Shown piece after piece: positions 25,157 to 38,549 of a stretch of DNA of 64,000 nucleotides. The stretch's first letter is position 1, and each line of letters begins with the position of its first letter. The notes beneath the pieces are model-generated. The model searched no databases. It had not been told where the DNA came from and saw nothing but the letters and a program-made list of their open reading frames with translations. The DNA is from Archegozetes longisetosus (Eukaryota > Arthropoda > Arachnida > Sarcoptiformes > Trhypochthoniidae), in NCBI GenBank assembly GCA_018873245.2, contig JAEMBT020000002.1, positions 12,522,001-12,586,000 of the forward strand, in the 5' to 3' direction. The position numbers and the translations under genes were made by a program.

Positions 25157-28100
25157 ATGGACGTGTACGATGGTAGAAGACGTCTGTTAAGTGCGGGTTC
25201 ACTTTACGTGGACGTTGATAGAGATTTACGTGATATCGCCAATGGTTTGAATAAAGATGATGATGACGTTGAAGAACTTCAATGGTCTTTGAAGCCACTA
25301 CGCGCGGAATTTAAGACTAAAGATACTGAAATACTGTTCAAAAAGTACCAGTCCAGATTACAGCATCGTTTCTTCACTGTTCTTTTAATGCTCAATATAG
25401 TTGTTAACTTTCTCGACTCTTTCTGGTATTTTCTCAGTAAGGTAAGTCATTTATTATCTTTTTAAAACCATATATTTGACTACTGAGACAAATTAAATAT
25501 CAGTCTAAATAATCAGTTATAAAGTCAATAATTTGAAGTTATCAGAGATTATTTTAACTGATCCGCCCGTTCGTTGCATTTCAATGACTGCAATAATTAT
25601 TACAATGAATGCTTGTAAGGTCTACTGTATTGCATAGTTATGCTAATTATTTTAACTCTATGCAATTATATGGGTCTCAAATCTTGATTAAGAAATTAGT
25701 TTATGCTATAGACAAGGCTTTACTAGGTCATAAGTCAAAAAATGATTCCAGAATAATCGCTTGCTCTTTGGTAAGCCGTCTGATATTAAATGACAAGAGT
25801 TTTCACAAACAATAGATAAGAAAAAGCAACTTTCAAATCATAAAATAATAGTCATATATGATAAAAATAATTTTATTCATCTATGACCATTTAAATAACA
25901 GTTTAGTTTGTAATCATTCAAATTAATTTGACTTAAACCAGTTTTATAACTACTTTTTGACGATAAATAAAAAATGATGTTCTATATCAAGTAATAGAGG
26001 CAATAAAAACATATATCTGGATTATAATTTACTTGACAGACGGACAATCACTTTCCGTTTCCAGCAGTGCTTCGAATTTCATCTCTATTAGTGTATATGT
26101 CATTCTTAACTCTCACTCATCACAACGAGAAATGGCTTCGATCCAAATTTGCGCGTGCTATCGCTGCCATCACTGTCTTGATGGCGATGCTGCACGCAGA
26201 ATATGGTGGTTTTTTGTTCACTTTGACTGGAGACCAACTCACTTTCAAGTGGAAACGTTCGCGACCTGTCTACTATCTCATAATATGTACTGAAATTCTA
26301 CTACCATTTCCGTCGCGTATCTATTCAAGTGTTTCAACTTTAGTAATAGTTATATTAGAAATAATAGTGACAATTAGTTGGCCGAAAATCTCTGATACAA
26401 GCTGCAAAGGATTGACACCACAAGATTCACACTTTGACGGATTCAAAGAATTTTATGATGCATACAAATATATTATTTCCGATTTACTGTTCTATATATT
26501 CGCAGCGCTGGTCGCATATTATGTAACATTTTTACTGGAAATTGTAAATCGAAGAGCTTTTCTCGACCATAGACGTTGTGTTGAATCAAAGTTTAAACTG
26601 AACTTTGAGAAGGACCAACAGGAGCAGCTTCTCGGCTCGTGTCTGCCTAAACATCTTATGGATAAAGTTAGAAGTGACATAAGAACCAGATTTATTCAAC
26701 AATATGAAAGCCAAGCAAACAAAATTTCTTTCTCACGACCATTCACTGAGTTGTATGTCAAAAAATTCAAAAATGTCACGATTTTATACGCGGATATTGT
26801 TAATTCGATGTTATTGACGCAATCAATGGAATCTCCGAAGGCATTGGTTGAAACTCTGAATGGTCTTTTCGGCAGATTTGATAGTAGAGCAGAAGTAAGT
26901 TCAATAACTAGTCAAATAAGTTTGACAGGTTAAAATAGTTACTTATTTAAATATAACAAACCAACAAAAACTCCATGCTGTCGAGTTTTTTATCGAAATT
27001 TGAGCAAAAGTGAAATCAAATCTTAATCTTTGCCTTAAAATCATTGTTGATTGTAGGCAAATAATTGTTTGAGAATCAAACTTCTAGGCGATTGTTATTA
27101 TTGTGTGAGTGGAATACCTGATTACGACCTTAAACATGCATTGAATAGTATTAACATGGGATTAGACATGATAGATATTATAAGGTACATTGTTATTTCA
27201 ATACGAATTTGATTCGAACGTTGGTTTATAATATTTTTTAAATCGATTTAGAACTATCAGAGAAGAGAATCAGGTAAACGTTGACATGAGAATAGGTGTG
27301 CACACAGGTATGGTTCTATCAGGCCTATTAGGTCTTAAGAAGTGGCAGTACGACATCTGGTCTATTGATAGCATGAAAGCATCTCAAATGGAACACGACG
27401 GAAAACCAGGATTCGTTCACGTGACCAAAACTACGTTGGATTTAGTCCCTGAAGAAACAAAACAAACTTTCCATATTCAAGGTTTGTAGACACTTTCACT
27501 TTTCAACTTCGATGCCTTAGACCAATCATATCTTATAGAAATATTGATTTACTTTAGTCGTATCTTATATTATCTATTGTTGACAGAAAATCATGTAATT
27601 CCGGGTGAAACGACATACCTAATACGTAAATCAAGACATCACTTAATAAATGGTAAATATATCAAACAAAATTCAAGAACAGAGAACAAAAACAGTGAAA
27701 AATTTCACTATCGTTCACATGCTAGGGTTAGTTAACTTTGAACTTGAATTCAAAACTTATTATATAGTAATAAGAAACTAAATTACTCAAAATTAGAATT
27801 CGTCCTTATCTTCGAGATCATTGAGAATCGGTTCAGTTAATTTCAGTCGGAGAAGAACCGTTCTTGAAGTTGGGTATGAATTATCAGATTTAATTTATTT
27901 TCTATCAATTCCTCTATGTAAATACCAGTTCATTTGAGAGATAGAATAGAAACATCAATCAAATGTGGTCAGATCAGATGAAACATATCTTGTTAATTTC
28001 ATTTTTATAGACTAGGAAAATATCGGGAAATGTTGAATTTCGCAAATGAAACCTTATCGAAAGCAATCGATAAGATGCCGCTTAACATCAAAAGGTAGTT

Positions 28101-30866
28101 ACAGAGTAATGAAATCACAGGTACATTTCTCACAATTTACAGCAATCCTTTTTAACAGACAATATAATGGTTCTCATCCTTCAATTGAAATAAATCCATA
28201 CTTTTTGCATTTTATACCGAGAAAGACATCTCAAACGTTGAATACAAGTCAATTCAGACATATTCACACGTTAGACTTGGAGAAAGAACGCCTATATTTC
28301 AAAGAATTCGATCCTCTATTTCCATATTATCTGTACTGCTCGGCTGCTATTTGTATTGCAATTATGATCATCAGATTCTTAACATTATATGACGAAAAAC
28401 AAGGACTTAGCGATATATTCTGGGAAACCGAAGGAAGTATTGTTTGTTATGTCTCTATTGCAATAATTGCATTTTCGCTATTCATCACTCATTTCAAGAA
28501 ACACCGGGTACTAACAAATTTATCAATCTTTCAGATGCTACTGAATTTAAATGTAATTTTAGCGAACCTCATAGCAAAGACTCTAGCAACTTTTCAATTA
28601 AGCCTCAGTCAATGCTAATACTGTACAAGTCAAATATTGAGCCTCTGATTATCTTAAAGAACAAACTAGTAGTAAATCTGGTGCAAGTTATTAATTATTC
28701 TGAAAGCTAGCAGACATTATCACACATTTATTATTAATTAGTAATCTACTGCATTAAATTTTATTATGAGCTGCATTGATATAATAAAAGGTTTAGAAAT
28801 AGTCCGAAAGCAATAGAAAACACTTAGATTACGGTGAATCAGCTCATTGTGATGGCTGAATATTGCAAACCACTCAGAACTCCATTTTTATCTATTAGGT
28901 TTGAAGCTAATATTTGTTCTTTTGATAACAGCTTAACTATTTCTGTCGAATCGTGATTTGGTTTATGATATCTTCGAGTTTCATTATTATGGTGTCATGG
29001 GATATGGTTCATTGTCCAGTTTCAGACACTCAAGAACAAAGGATTGAAGAGTATGACAAAGGAAATCGAGAACACGAGTGCTTATATAAATGGGTAATTC
29101 GTTAAGACATTTGTGCGAAAGTTCTTCTGAATCTTCTGAATTTTATTCTACTTAAAAATTACTCTAAACTCTCTAAACTGACAATTACTTTTAAGAAAGC
29201 AGCCAAGTTTCACTTATCTACGCATTCTTTTTATTTCAGTCTCGATATTATACTTATTCGGGTGTATTAGCCATAACTTCCATATGTATGTTCATTCGCA
29301 TCAATTTATGGCTTAAATTTTGTTTAAGTACTTTTAGTCTACTAGTCATCAATTTTATGACTCAGCACCACAAATGTTCAATTTTTCTACATATCGACCA
29401 TTTCTATGAAAAACAAGGAAATAATGAACTAGAGTTCTATACTCCGAGGATGGCTCACATGCAATACTTATTTATTGTATATTTAATGTTTTACGTGATT
29501 GACAGACAAATAGAGTATATTTCGCGACTCGACTTTTTATGGTCAACAAAACTAAAACGAGAAAGACGTGAAGCACAAGTGACACGAGAAGTTAACCAGT
29601 TACTTCTAAAGAATATACTGCCCATTCATGTGGCACAAAGATATTTATTCAACAGTCAAGATCCTGCTGAACAGCTTTACTACGAGGCGTACAATTCGTG
29701 TGCCGTCATGTTTGCTGCCATTCCAAACTTCTTCAAATTTTATTCAGAAACAGAACTAAATGATGACGGATTGCAATATTTAGCAATACTCAATGAAATT
29801 ATTTGTGATTTTGATAGAGTGAGTCATCTAGAGTAGACTTCTGTGTTACTTTCAATGGATATCATTTAAATTTTGAGTGACTATTAATCTGTAGCTGTCT
29901 AGTTTTGGTTCGATTGACTAATTGTCTAAAACTTTACTGAATAACTAAATTTAGTATTTTAGGCTTGACTATGTCAACAAAGATTAACATACTTTTCTTA
30001 ATTGATTAGTTGCTCACGTTACCACAATTCAGAAGCAAAATTGAAAAAATCAAAACAATTGGCAGCACTTACATGGCAGCTTCAGGATTGCAACCTGGAA
30101 GAGGATCTGTAGATGTAAGCCATCAAACATTTTTTAGAGAATTATCTGATAATTTTAGTCGTTTATTTAAGAGCATTATAAGTTCTGAAGAAGAGACTGA
30201 GAATTTGATAGTATTAATACGTTTTGCAATGTCAATGATGAAGAGCTTAGAAAGATTTAATCAAAATAATCAATCGGGAAGTAACATGAACTTCAAGATG
30301 CGCGTTGGAATTTCATTGGGACCTGTCATTGCTGGAGGTATTCAATTAGTTCTATTGTTTAATAACTGATAAATGCTAGAGTTAGCATTGAGAAAATGTT
30401 GCATTCATTATACAATTGTAACTTTTTGCTTAAGAACTTTCTACTTTAATACTACCATGGTATTTAGAATAGTTTAACAAATTTGACAAACTTATCTTTG
30501 ACAAACTTATCTTTGACAGTAATGCGTGTCTTAATTATTGTTATGATCAAATGATAACTCAGTTTGAACTTGACAATAATTGAACTTTATTCTAAAAGTT
30601 TGTTAATCTTTGATTTAGTTGTTGGTGCAGTTAAGCCACAATATGACATATGGGGCGATACAGTGAATGTGGCGTCTCGTATGGACACCAATGGAATCGC
30701 TAATAAAATTCATATAACCAAAGAAGTGGCGGATATTCTTCTAAACCTTAAGCTGTTCAAACCTGTCTGCAGGGGAACCATGGATATCAAAGGAAAGGGA
30801 AAGTTGACTACTTATTTAATAGATTGTGATAGCGATATGGTAGAAGAATTGTTTGGTTTAATTTGA
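25157..30866 (+). CDS. Transmembrane adenylyl cyclase (class III), 12 exons
   Basis: Membrane enzyme making cAMP from ATP, normally G-protein controlled. Exons by eye: 25157-25436, 26065-26894, 27057-27184, 27252-27481, 27587-27726, 27797-27873, 28011-28094, 28159-28507, 28932-29093, 29240-29818, 30010-30337, 30619-30866; phases agree and give about 1144 aa. The exon 1/2 junction is least sure (donor 25436 or 25441; acceptor start 26065 or 26068). Layout: M1 membrane block, C1 domain (about 320-450), M2 block with a loop to about 875, then C2. C1 keeps both metal Asp (D337 in YADIV, D382 in GDCYYC) but has NSM where GFT is usual and SMKASQ where DVTLAN is usual. C2 keeps K968 (KTIGSTY), D1072, N1079 and R1083 in [14 protein letters not shown], so the purine site specifies ATP. 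Poly(A) signals at 30888 and 30908. Subtype not assigned. Confidence 0.92.
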
Positions 30867-31307
30867 TTCAATTAATTTATTATTTAGAATAAATTGATTT
30901 CATTGTAAATAAATTTCTTTTTATTAAAGAGTGTTAGAGTTTAATTTTCCAAATTGTACCAAATTGTAATTTCTGAGAAATATCCAAGTATTTACATTTT
31001 TTAGTTGTCAAATTCAAACTCTTAAAGCATATTTTGTAGAGTTTCTCAATAAAATGGGGTTTTATTCATAAATAGACGTAGATTATTGATGAGTAGAAGC
31101 GTCAATGAAGGGCAGAACTCAATACGGTTATAACGATAAGTTAAGTCATTTTCGCAGACATATTACAGGAAAACTGAAAACGAAAATACGAGCGGAGAGT
31201 GTGCAATCTGTCAATTTGAGTGTTGGGCGGATTCAATAGCATTTGTTTTATTCATTTGGGATTATCTTATTTGAATTTCTAGTTTAATTTGATTTAGTTT
31301 TGACGTA
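30867..31307. other. Cyclase-septin intergenic region
   Basis: Two AATAAA signals (30888, 30908) follow the cyclase stop. The remainder up to the septin start presumably holds the septin promoter and leader; no TATA-type element stands out. Confidence 0.5.
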
Positions 31308-32741
31308 ATGAGTACAGAAGCGGGTTATTTAGGATTCGCTAATTTGCCGAATCAGGTCCACAGAAAGTATGTGAAGAAAGGATTTGAGTTCACGTTAATG
31401 GTTGTCGGAGAGAGTGGTTTAGGAAAGACTACCTTAATCAATTGCATCTTTATGACTAATTTGAATTCCAATCGAAAAATACCAGCTGTCAAGGATCAGA
31501 TAAATCGAACGCTTGAAATTGGAACCAATACTGTCGATATTGAAGAGAGAGGCGTCAAATTGAAACTGACGGGTATTTCAGTCATTTGTTTGCTATCACT
31601 TCCTATCGACTAATTAACTTAGTTGCTATATAGTTTCATAATGTATATATGCTTTCATATTAAAACACACACGCACCTCGTCAATCACATCCGTAAAAGA
31701 ATTAAAGTCGAATTAATGACTTGTGACTCAACATGTCTTAACCTAAACAAAGCATGGGTTCACTTAGACATTAATTCAAGACTCATTGAAAAAAACTAGT
31801 TGTTTATTTCAAACATTTAATCTGAATTTATAGCTAAACATGATTTGAATACTTGCTTCATTGATGTTTAAACAATAATTGAAACTTAGTTGATGCCTTC
31901 ACTAATGTATAATAAATATTTATAGTTGTTGATACTCCTGGTTATGGCGATTCGCTCGACTGTTCAGATAACTATGAACCAATACTTAATTATATCGATG
32001 AACAATACGAACGTTATCTGAACCACGAGTCAGGTTTGAATCGGCGTCATATCAGTGACACACGAGTTCACTGTTGCTTTTACTTCATATCTCCAAATAA
32101 TTATGGTCTGAAACCAGCTGATATTCAGTTCCTCAAACTACTGCACAATAAAGTAAATATAGTGCCCATTATTGGAAAATCCGATTTTTTGACCAAAGAT
32201 GAAGTTCAAGTTTCAAAAAAAAATATTAAATGATTTGAAGACTCATAGCATTCAAATCTACCAAATTCCTGATTGCGATCCAGACGAAGATGAAGACTAT
32301 AAGGAGCATGTTCGCCAATTGAAAGTCTCGATTCCTTTCGCAGTTTCTTCATCGGTGGATACTTACGAAGTGAAAGGTCGAAAAGTCAGAGGAAGGTCTT
32401 ATCCATGGGGTATTGTCGAAACAGAAAATGCCGATCACAGCGATTTCGTAAAACTCAGGTCAATGTTGGTGACGCATATGCAAGACTTGCGAGAAGTCAC
32501 TCAAGATGTCCACTATGAAAATTATAGATCTCAACGATTGGCTGGAAAGATTGCGCCACCGATTGATGTTAAAGATAACGTAAGTGTTTGTGGAGATGAA
32601 GCGGAAAAGGATCGTATTTTACAGGAAAAGGAAGCGGAACTCAGAAGAATGCAAGAAATGATCGCAAAAATGCAGGAAGAAATGAAACAAAAACAACTAC
32701 AAGAAGATGTTCAACAAAATAACGGTGTTAATGGAAACTAA
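31308..32741 (+). CDS. Septin, SEPT2 group, with an apparent 1-nt frame break
   Basis: GTP-binding filament protein of the cortex and cytokinesis ring. Two coding exons, 31308-31572 and 31926-32741. Seen: [20 protein letters not shown] at the N-terminus, a P-loop GESGLGKT (34-41), a Thr in the RTLEIGTNT stretch as in catalytically active SEPT2-type members, DTPGYGD, then KSD as G4 (usually AKAD), a septin element with SYPWGIVE and [18 protein letters not shown], and a C-terminal coiled coil ending QNNGVNGN. At the nine-A run 32215-32223 the frame moves by +1: upstream and downstream parts both match septins but lie in different frames. Eight A would keep one frame and give about 359 aa, the normal length. 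An assembly indel is likelier than a pseudogene because no other damage is seen. Poly(A) signal at 33032. Confidence 0.9.
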
Positions 32742-33810
32742 ACCTAATTCTATTAAACTCATAGTCAACTTTGCAGTCAAATAGAATTAAGCATTGCCTT
32801 AAAAACCTGTGCTTCTGCTATTTTAGAACTTTCTTTGATTGCCTTATAATTGAATATCGCCTTAGATTTAAAATTATTTAAAAATACTCTGGATGCTTAC
32901 AGCATTTTACCACAAATTCGATATCAATTTTATATTTTATTTTGATAGCGAACTTTCTGCCATGAACTAGCATTTAATTTTTATATAAACCTTTGGAATC
33001 TATTCAAACTAAACATTGCTTTTGAATATTTAATAAACTTATTTAGAATTTAAAAACCACCAAAATCTAAAATTATTGCTTGTTTTCACTTTTAAACGGC
33101 GCGGATATAAGTAAATCAAAAAACGGACCAGAGATGTTTATAATACGAGATATGCGTTTGAATGAGCGAATAACCTATTAAGTGCCGCTAAGATTGTTGT
33201 ACAATATAATGTATGCATATCATCGATGGCATCTTTGAATCCAAAATCCTGTAAGACAATTATTTTGATATATTGTTACTGATGATTACTTTACAAACAT
33301 TTTACTTCATACAGTGTATTTGAAAAATTTTCTGATCTGATTTGTTGATTGATTACGTAATGTCGATTAAGTTTCTACTATTTTAAAAAGTGCTAATTGT
33401 TTAATAAGTTTGCATTTGCACACAGTATAGAAAAAATCTAGAAGTAAAATAACCGGCAATAAGCGTAAAACGAAATTCCCCGAAACGTCAAAACAACTGA
33501 ATTGCAAGAATTTACAACGAATTGATTGATAAAAATCCTTGAATTATCAATAGAGTGAGAGTAGGTTTAGAGGTCAGTAGAAAGTTGTATAACTGGTATT
33601 AATACATGTCTGATCTTCACCCTCAAGCTTAACGTGCGTGGGCTTTACAATAACATCACTATTACCTTGATTTGATTCACAAAAAATAGAGGCAAAAGCA
33701 TTGCTAAATTTGCCAGTGATGTAATTATTTTCAAAATCTTTATTGTCCGCCATTGGCCGAAATGCGTCGTCACTGCTATATATTGTTTATTGTTAATCAT
33801 ATTTTGTTAA
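32742..33810. other. Septin-kinase intergenic region
   Basis: Contains the septin 3' UTR with AATAAA at 33032-33037. The rest is AT-rich, with the kinase promoter presumably near 33600-33810. No gene or repeat recognised. Confidence 0.5.
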
Positions 33811-35650
33811 ATGGAAGATAAGTGTTTTCAATTAGTGATATTAATTATATCATGCCTGAAAATTGTGTTAAGTGTAGATACAGCTCAAGATATAAGCAAT
33901 AGCACTAGTTTTGATAGTTTAACTACAACTACAACACTACCAAATACTTCAAAGCCTGAACTTCGCGTATATCTAGTCAGACAAAGTTTGGAAAATGATC
34001 CCATTTTACAAGAAGTGGATCACGAAAGCGACCAAAAGACTGAGAAGAAGAGGGAAAACAATACAACGACTCAAATATATATAATTGCAGTGATTGGTGT
34101 GGCTCCCGCTGCCATCGGAGGGTTCATGTGGTGGATAAAGAATCTTAAAAGAAAATGTATCCGAGGCAAAGCTGCCTCTAAAAGATCAAATAAGTCTAAA
34201 GACACTAATACTCCAAATCCTTTTCTCATAAATGATGTGCCCATCGATCAAATTACTTATAAAATAGTACAAAGAGCTGAGAAATTGAATGATTCGAATG
34301 CTCTCTGGTATAATAGTTATAAGCCTTCACATTTTGTCAAGAGTAGACGAGTTTACTCGCTTGAAGTTTCGCGAAAAAACTTAGATATGATTGAAATTCT
34401 AGGCGAAGGAAACTTTGGTCAGGTATGAGATCAAATATATTTTTCATCAGTTTCTTAATCATATGTAAACTTGAATTAGGTTTGGAAAGCCAGAGCTGTT
34501 CAAATTGGCAATAAAAACAAAAGTACTATAGTTGCTGTCAAAACGAATAAAAGTATGAGAAATTGAACCTCATCAGTTTCAAATCATTCAAAACATTGAC
34601 AAATCTTTTTATTTTAACTGTCTGATAGTCAACACGAGCGAAGAAGATGCAGCAGATCTTCTTAAAGAGCTTGACGTTATGCTTCAATTAGGAACTCATC
34701 CAAATGTTGTCAGACTTCTTGGATGTTGTACTGAAAATGGTATTGTTTTATTTGACATTTTTCAAGATGCAATTTAGCTCAAGAACTATCACTTAATACT
34801 AAACTAAGAGAAAAATTGACTTCTGGGCCTATGTTGTAGAACCTTATTTCTTGATCATGGAATATGCTTCTAATGGAAAATTATTGTCGTATTTGAGAAG
34901 TCATCGCGCGGATCGCACATATTATAACAACAATAACAATTACAGTTCCAAAATAGATGGGGCCGAAAAAAGCTTATCATCCGCTGACTTGGTTTTATTT
35001 GCCTATCAAATAGCAAAAGGCATGGAATTTATTAGTAGTCATGGGGTACGAATCAATCTTGTGTTGAAAAGACATGTTTATTCTATTTCTATTATTAATG
35101 ACACAAATAAATTGTTTTATTAATTTTTGGGTCACAGATCATACATCGCGATTTAGCGGCGCGTAACATACTATTAGATGAAAATAAAACTTGTAAAGTA
35201 GCTGATTTTGGGTTATCTCGCAGTATAAGGGATAAAGAGTCTGACATGTACGAACAAAAAACTGGAGGTCAAATGCCTATTAGATGGATGAGTCCTGAAT
35301 CACTTTCTACGGGATTGTTTTCCACCAAAAGTGATGTCTGGGCTTATGGTATACTAATTTGGGAAATCGTCACTCTAGGCTCTACTCCTTATATTGGCTT
35401 AGGTGCTCAAGAAGTCATCAAATTCATAAGAGATGGACACATAATGGAGCCACCAGAACATTGCAATAGTGAATTTTATTCCTTAATGAAGTCGTGCTGG
35501 GTTTACGATTGCGAGCAAAGATTAACATTCACTGAACTTAGAATCAAATTATCGAAAATGATTGAGTTTCAATGTGGTTATGTTGATCTTGAACATTTTA
35601 ATGAAAATATATATTATAATTTATATAGTTCTCCAGGAGAAAAAGTTTAG
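33811..35650 (+). CDS. Cad96Ca: Receptor tyrosine kinase, Cad96Ca/Stitcher-like, short ectodomain
   Basis: Single-pass tyrosine kinase. Exons 33811-34422, 34480-34552, 34629-34739, 34840-35045, 35138-35650; phases agree, 504 aa. Seen: N-terminal signal (about 1-21); an ectodomain of only about 65 residues, rich in Ser/Thr with N-glycosylation sites (NST, NTS, NTT) and no domain; a membrane segment about 89-109; a basic stop-transfer stretch; then the kinase with GEGNFG (198-203), VAVK (K225), E242, HRDLAARN (D339), DFG (D357), YEQKTGGQMPIRWMSPE, and a short tail. All catalytic residues are present. The kinase, especially HPNVVRLLGCCTE and FLIMEYASNGKL, looks like Drosophila Cad96Ca (Stitcher), which acts in wound response and epithelial integrity. 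That protein has a cadherin repeat, absent here. FGFR- or Tie-type kinases are the alternatives. Poly(A) signal at 35985. Confidence 0.85.
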
Positions 35651-36872
35651 TTCTTATTCAGCTATCAATTAATTGCTCATTTTGTATATATTTTCCAAAT
35701 TCTTACTCAATTGCCTGTTTACATAAAATTGACATTATATTTACATAAATACTTTGATGTACTAGTTATGAAGCTTGATAGAACAAGTTCAGACTATTCC
35801 TACTTTTTATTCATAGATTATTCCACAATTCATTATTTCATTTCGATTGTAAGAATTTGAAACGCATATCAAAATACTTGAATAGCAGAAAAATGAAGTC
35901 ATGTCTTAAGTTATAACTTATAAGTTTAATAAGTTTGAATAACTATAAAAAAAATTACAAAATAATGTGCAATTCATAAACTAAAATAAAAGTTATTATA
36001 ACAAAAATATCAGAATTTGTTTTACTTAATTTGTATTTGTTGTGAATATATGAACCAGTTTAATTAAAAGGTCAATCACTTTAAGAGAAAATTTAGAAAC
36101 TTTTATATCCAAAAGTTATTCTTTAGAAAAAAAATTATGAACAAACAGTTTATAAAAATGCGCAGAAAGTTTGATATTGGCATGCAGTTATACTCAATAG
36201 CAATACCGATAAGACTTATTAAATTTTCAGAAGTTTGTCAAAATACCGATCAAGGTAAAACTGATTATTCATCAATAAGTCAAGTAAAAAGTCTATGATG
36301 CAGTTTTTTGTTTTTGCAGAGATTTTGTAACTGAAGCATATCTTCATTATGTTAGCAAAATAAATCAAATAAGTAACCTAAGCCACACTTTAGATACCTT
36401 TTATGGAATTCATTTTTAAGCAATTGAATTGGCGCCTAAACAATTTTTCAGATTTCAATTAAGTTATTTGATTGACTCTACTGACATAATGAAGACATTG
36501 GTTACAAAAGCACTGCTAAACAAAGACTGTTTTATAGACTCATTATTTGACTTATTGATGAATGATCAGTTTTATCTTGATCGATATTTTGACAAAGACT
36601 CATGAAAATTGATATCTTACCAGTATTGCTATTGAACTGAACTGCGTGCAAATTTCAAATCTTTTGTACGTATTTTTGAAGAGATCCCGGGTTTAGTGCG
36701 TCTCTTTGCTGTAGAACACATGTTTTCAATGTTATTGACGATAAGATTAGTGTTTGGCTAATGCAACACTTGCATTCAATTGCATTTGCAGTCATATTTA
36801 GTTGAATAATTTTATGGTTCTTACGCAAATCTAAGACAATTAACAGAGTTATAGCTATAATAGTATTTTGAT
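35651..36872. other. Intergenic region
   Basis: 3' UTR of the kinase gene (AATAAA at 35985-35990) followed by AT-rich sequence leading to SMIM12. No gene or repeat recognised. Confidence 0.5.
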
Positions 36873-37181
36873 ATGTTGCCGGCGATTTGGGCACTCGTTC
36901 GCGTCTATTCTCCATATATAGTGTTTCCGTTTGCGGTCGTAATCGGAGCCGTTGGCTATAACATTGAGGCTCTTATCGGTGACAAGAAAACGCCGTCCAT
37001 CAAAAAAAATAGTATTGAACAAGAAAGAGATGAAAGACATCTCAAACAATTAGAGGCAAGCGATGCCACGCAAGTCGAGAGCCTTAAGAAGAAATCATTT
37101 GTGGCTAAATCTATATTTGAAGCTAATTTATCGCCTTCTTTGAAGCAACACAACAGTCAGACTGTCGAAGACAACACTTAA
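36873..37181 (+). CDS. SMIM12: Small integral membrane protein 12
   Basis: Single-exon gene of 102 codons for the conserved SMIM12 family, a small one-pass membrane protein of unknown function. Seen: the family opening of the type MxPxxWxxVRxYxPYxxFPxAxxxGAVGY, with the membrane segment at about residues 10-30, then a charged helix with EQERDERHLKQLE and TQVESLKKKSF matching the family's central part, and a diverged tail. The length is close to the roughly 92 aa vertebrate protein. AATAAA at 37701-37706 lies about 520 nt after the stop. The opposite-strand frames here are shadows. Confidence 0.88.
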   Translation: MLPAIWALVRVYSPYIVFPFAVVIGAVGYNIEALIGDKKTPSIKKNSIEQERDERHLKQLEASDATQVESLKKKSFVAKSIFEANLSPSLKQHNSQTVEDNT

Positions 37182-38549
37182 TATTAATGATAATTGTTAG
37201 AATTTTATTGAAATAAGTATCGAAATGATTAACGAGTGAATATTTTTAACTATTAATTAAAACCTAGTTTAAATCTTAATAATTATCTTAAATTATAGTT
37301 AAAATCTGCCATAAATTAGAAACAGATCAATGATTTGCTTTCAAATTAGGTATGTTTCGAACCAAGTTATCGGTAATTGTTGTCCCACATTGTTCATATT
37401 ATCTGATAAATAAGATTGGTTTAAATTGAGTAAAGCTTGTTTTTTTATTTTAGGCTTTATCTAAAATCAAAACCTTTGATGTGTGCTCTTTACAGAATTT
37501 GATTTAACGACAATTCATAACTAAAATTAATTACTAAAAGTTAAAATAGCCAAATGCTTAAATTATCTTTCGTGACTTCAATGTTAAATATAAATGAGTG
37601 TAAACTTGTTTAGCACTTTCAAAGCAATTATTTCTGAGAAATGTATAAATACTGTATATAGAAGAGTACTTCTTAAATGTAACGTTTACCATTTTATAGA
37701 AATAAACCAAGTTAAAATTGAGTACAAACTAGCTTTGCAATCGTTTTATTTAGTTCTATGCGCGTAATCGATAAAAATAACCAAATTTTCATCACTTTTT
37801 GAAACTATCAAATAAGTTGCATTAGACTCAATTTCAATCATGTCCTGTAAATTTGCTCTAAGTTTAGTTTAAGGTGACTTGCTCTCTATATCGGTCTAGA
37901 AAATTGACGCCCAAATCAAAATAAATTAAGAAATTAACTAATAGTTTGTAAGCTATTAAAGATATGGATTGTATAACAACGTTCGTTAATGATTAAATGC
38001 TGTGGCGAATAAGTAAACGAATAATGAGGTCATGTCAAAATTTACTTTTCTTAGAGGAAATCCACTCAACAGATCATATTATTATTGAATGCATTGTTGG
38101 TCTATTTCTTTGTAGTATTCACAGTAATGACTTGATTGCAATTTTCTTCAATTATTTTATGTCAAAAGTCCACCTCTTGTTGAGAATACAGTTGCATAAA
38201 CTGAACAATAAAACTCATAATTTATATAATTAACACAATTTTCAATGTAAATAATTAATAGAATTATACACTTGAAGAGTAGATTAACTGGATTTGGTTA
38301 ACTTTAAGCTAAAGCTTCTGTCATAGATGATAAACACTATATTAGTATTTATTATACTCTAGAAAAGGTAATATTTATTGCAGGACATTCAAATAAATAG
38401 GAAGTAACACGAGTTAATTGACCCTGTATTCGACTGATATATTATAACTTACTTATGACTCTTAATTTACTTTGAACTGGCAGTTGTCTGGATAGGAAGT
38501 CAATTTTTTCTATAATTCCAATTTTAAATCAAAAGCTCAATCTACAAAA
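37182..38549. other. Intergenic region
   Basis: SMIM12 3' UTR up to about 37720, then AT-rich sequence. A plus-strand frame at 37997-38233 has no recognised homology and looks like chance. No repeat recognised. Confidence 0.5.

Noticed and set aside
25609-25815. Extra cyclase exon between exons 1 and 2
   Set aside because: Open frame without cyclase similarity; direct joining of exons 1 and 2 is phase-consistent.
28444-28710. Alternative cyclase exon with glycosylation-like motifs
   Set aside because: The donor at 28508 joined to 28932 keeps phase 0 and continues the membrane block as in the family. Using this frame would need a ~27-nt intron.
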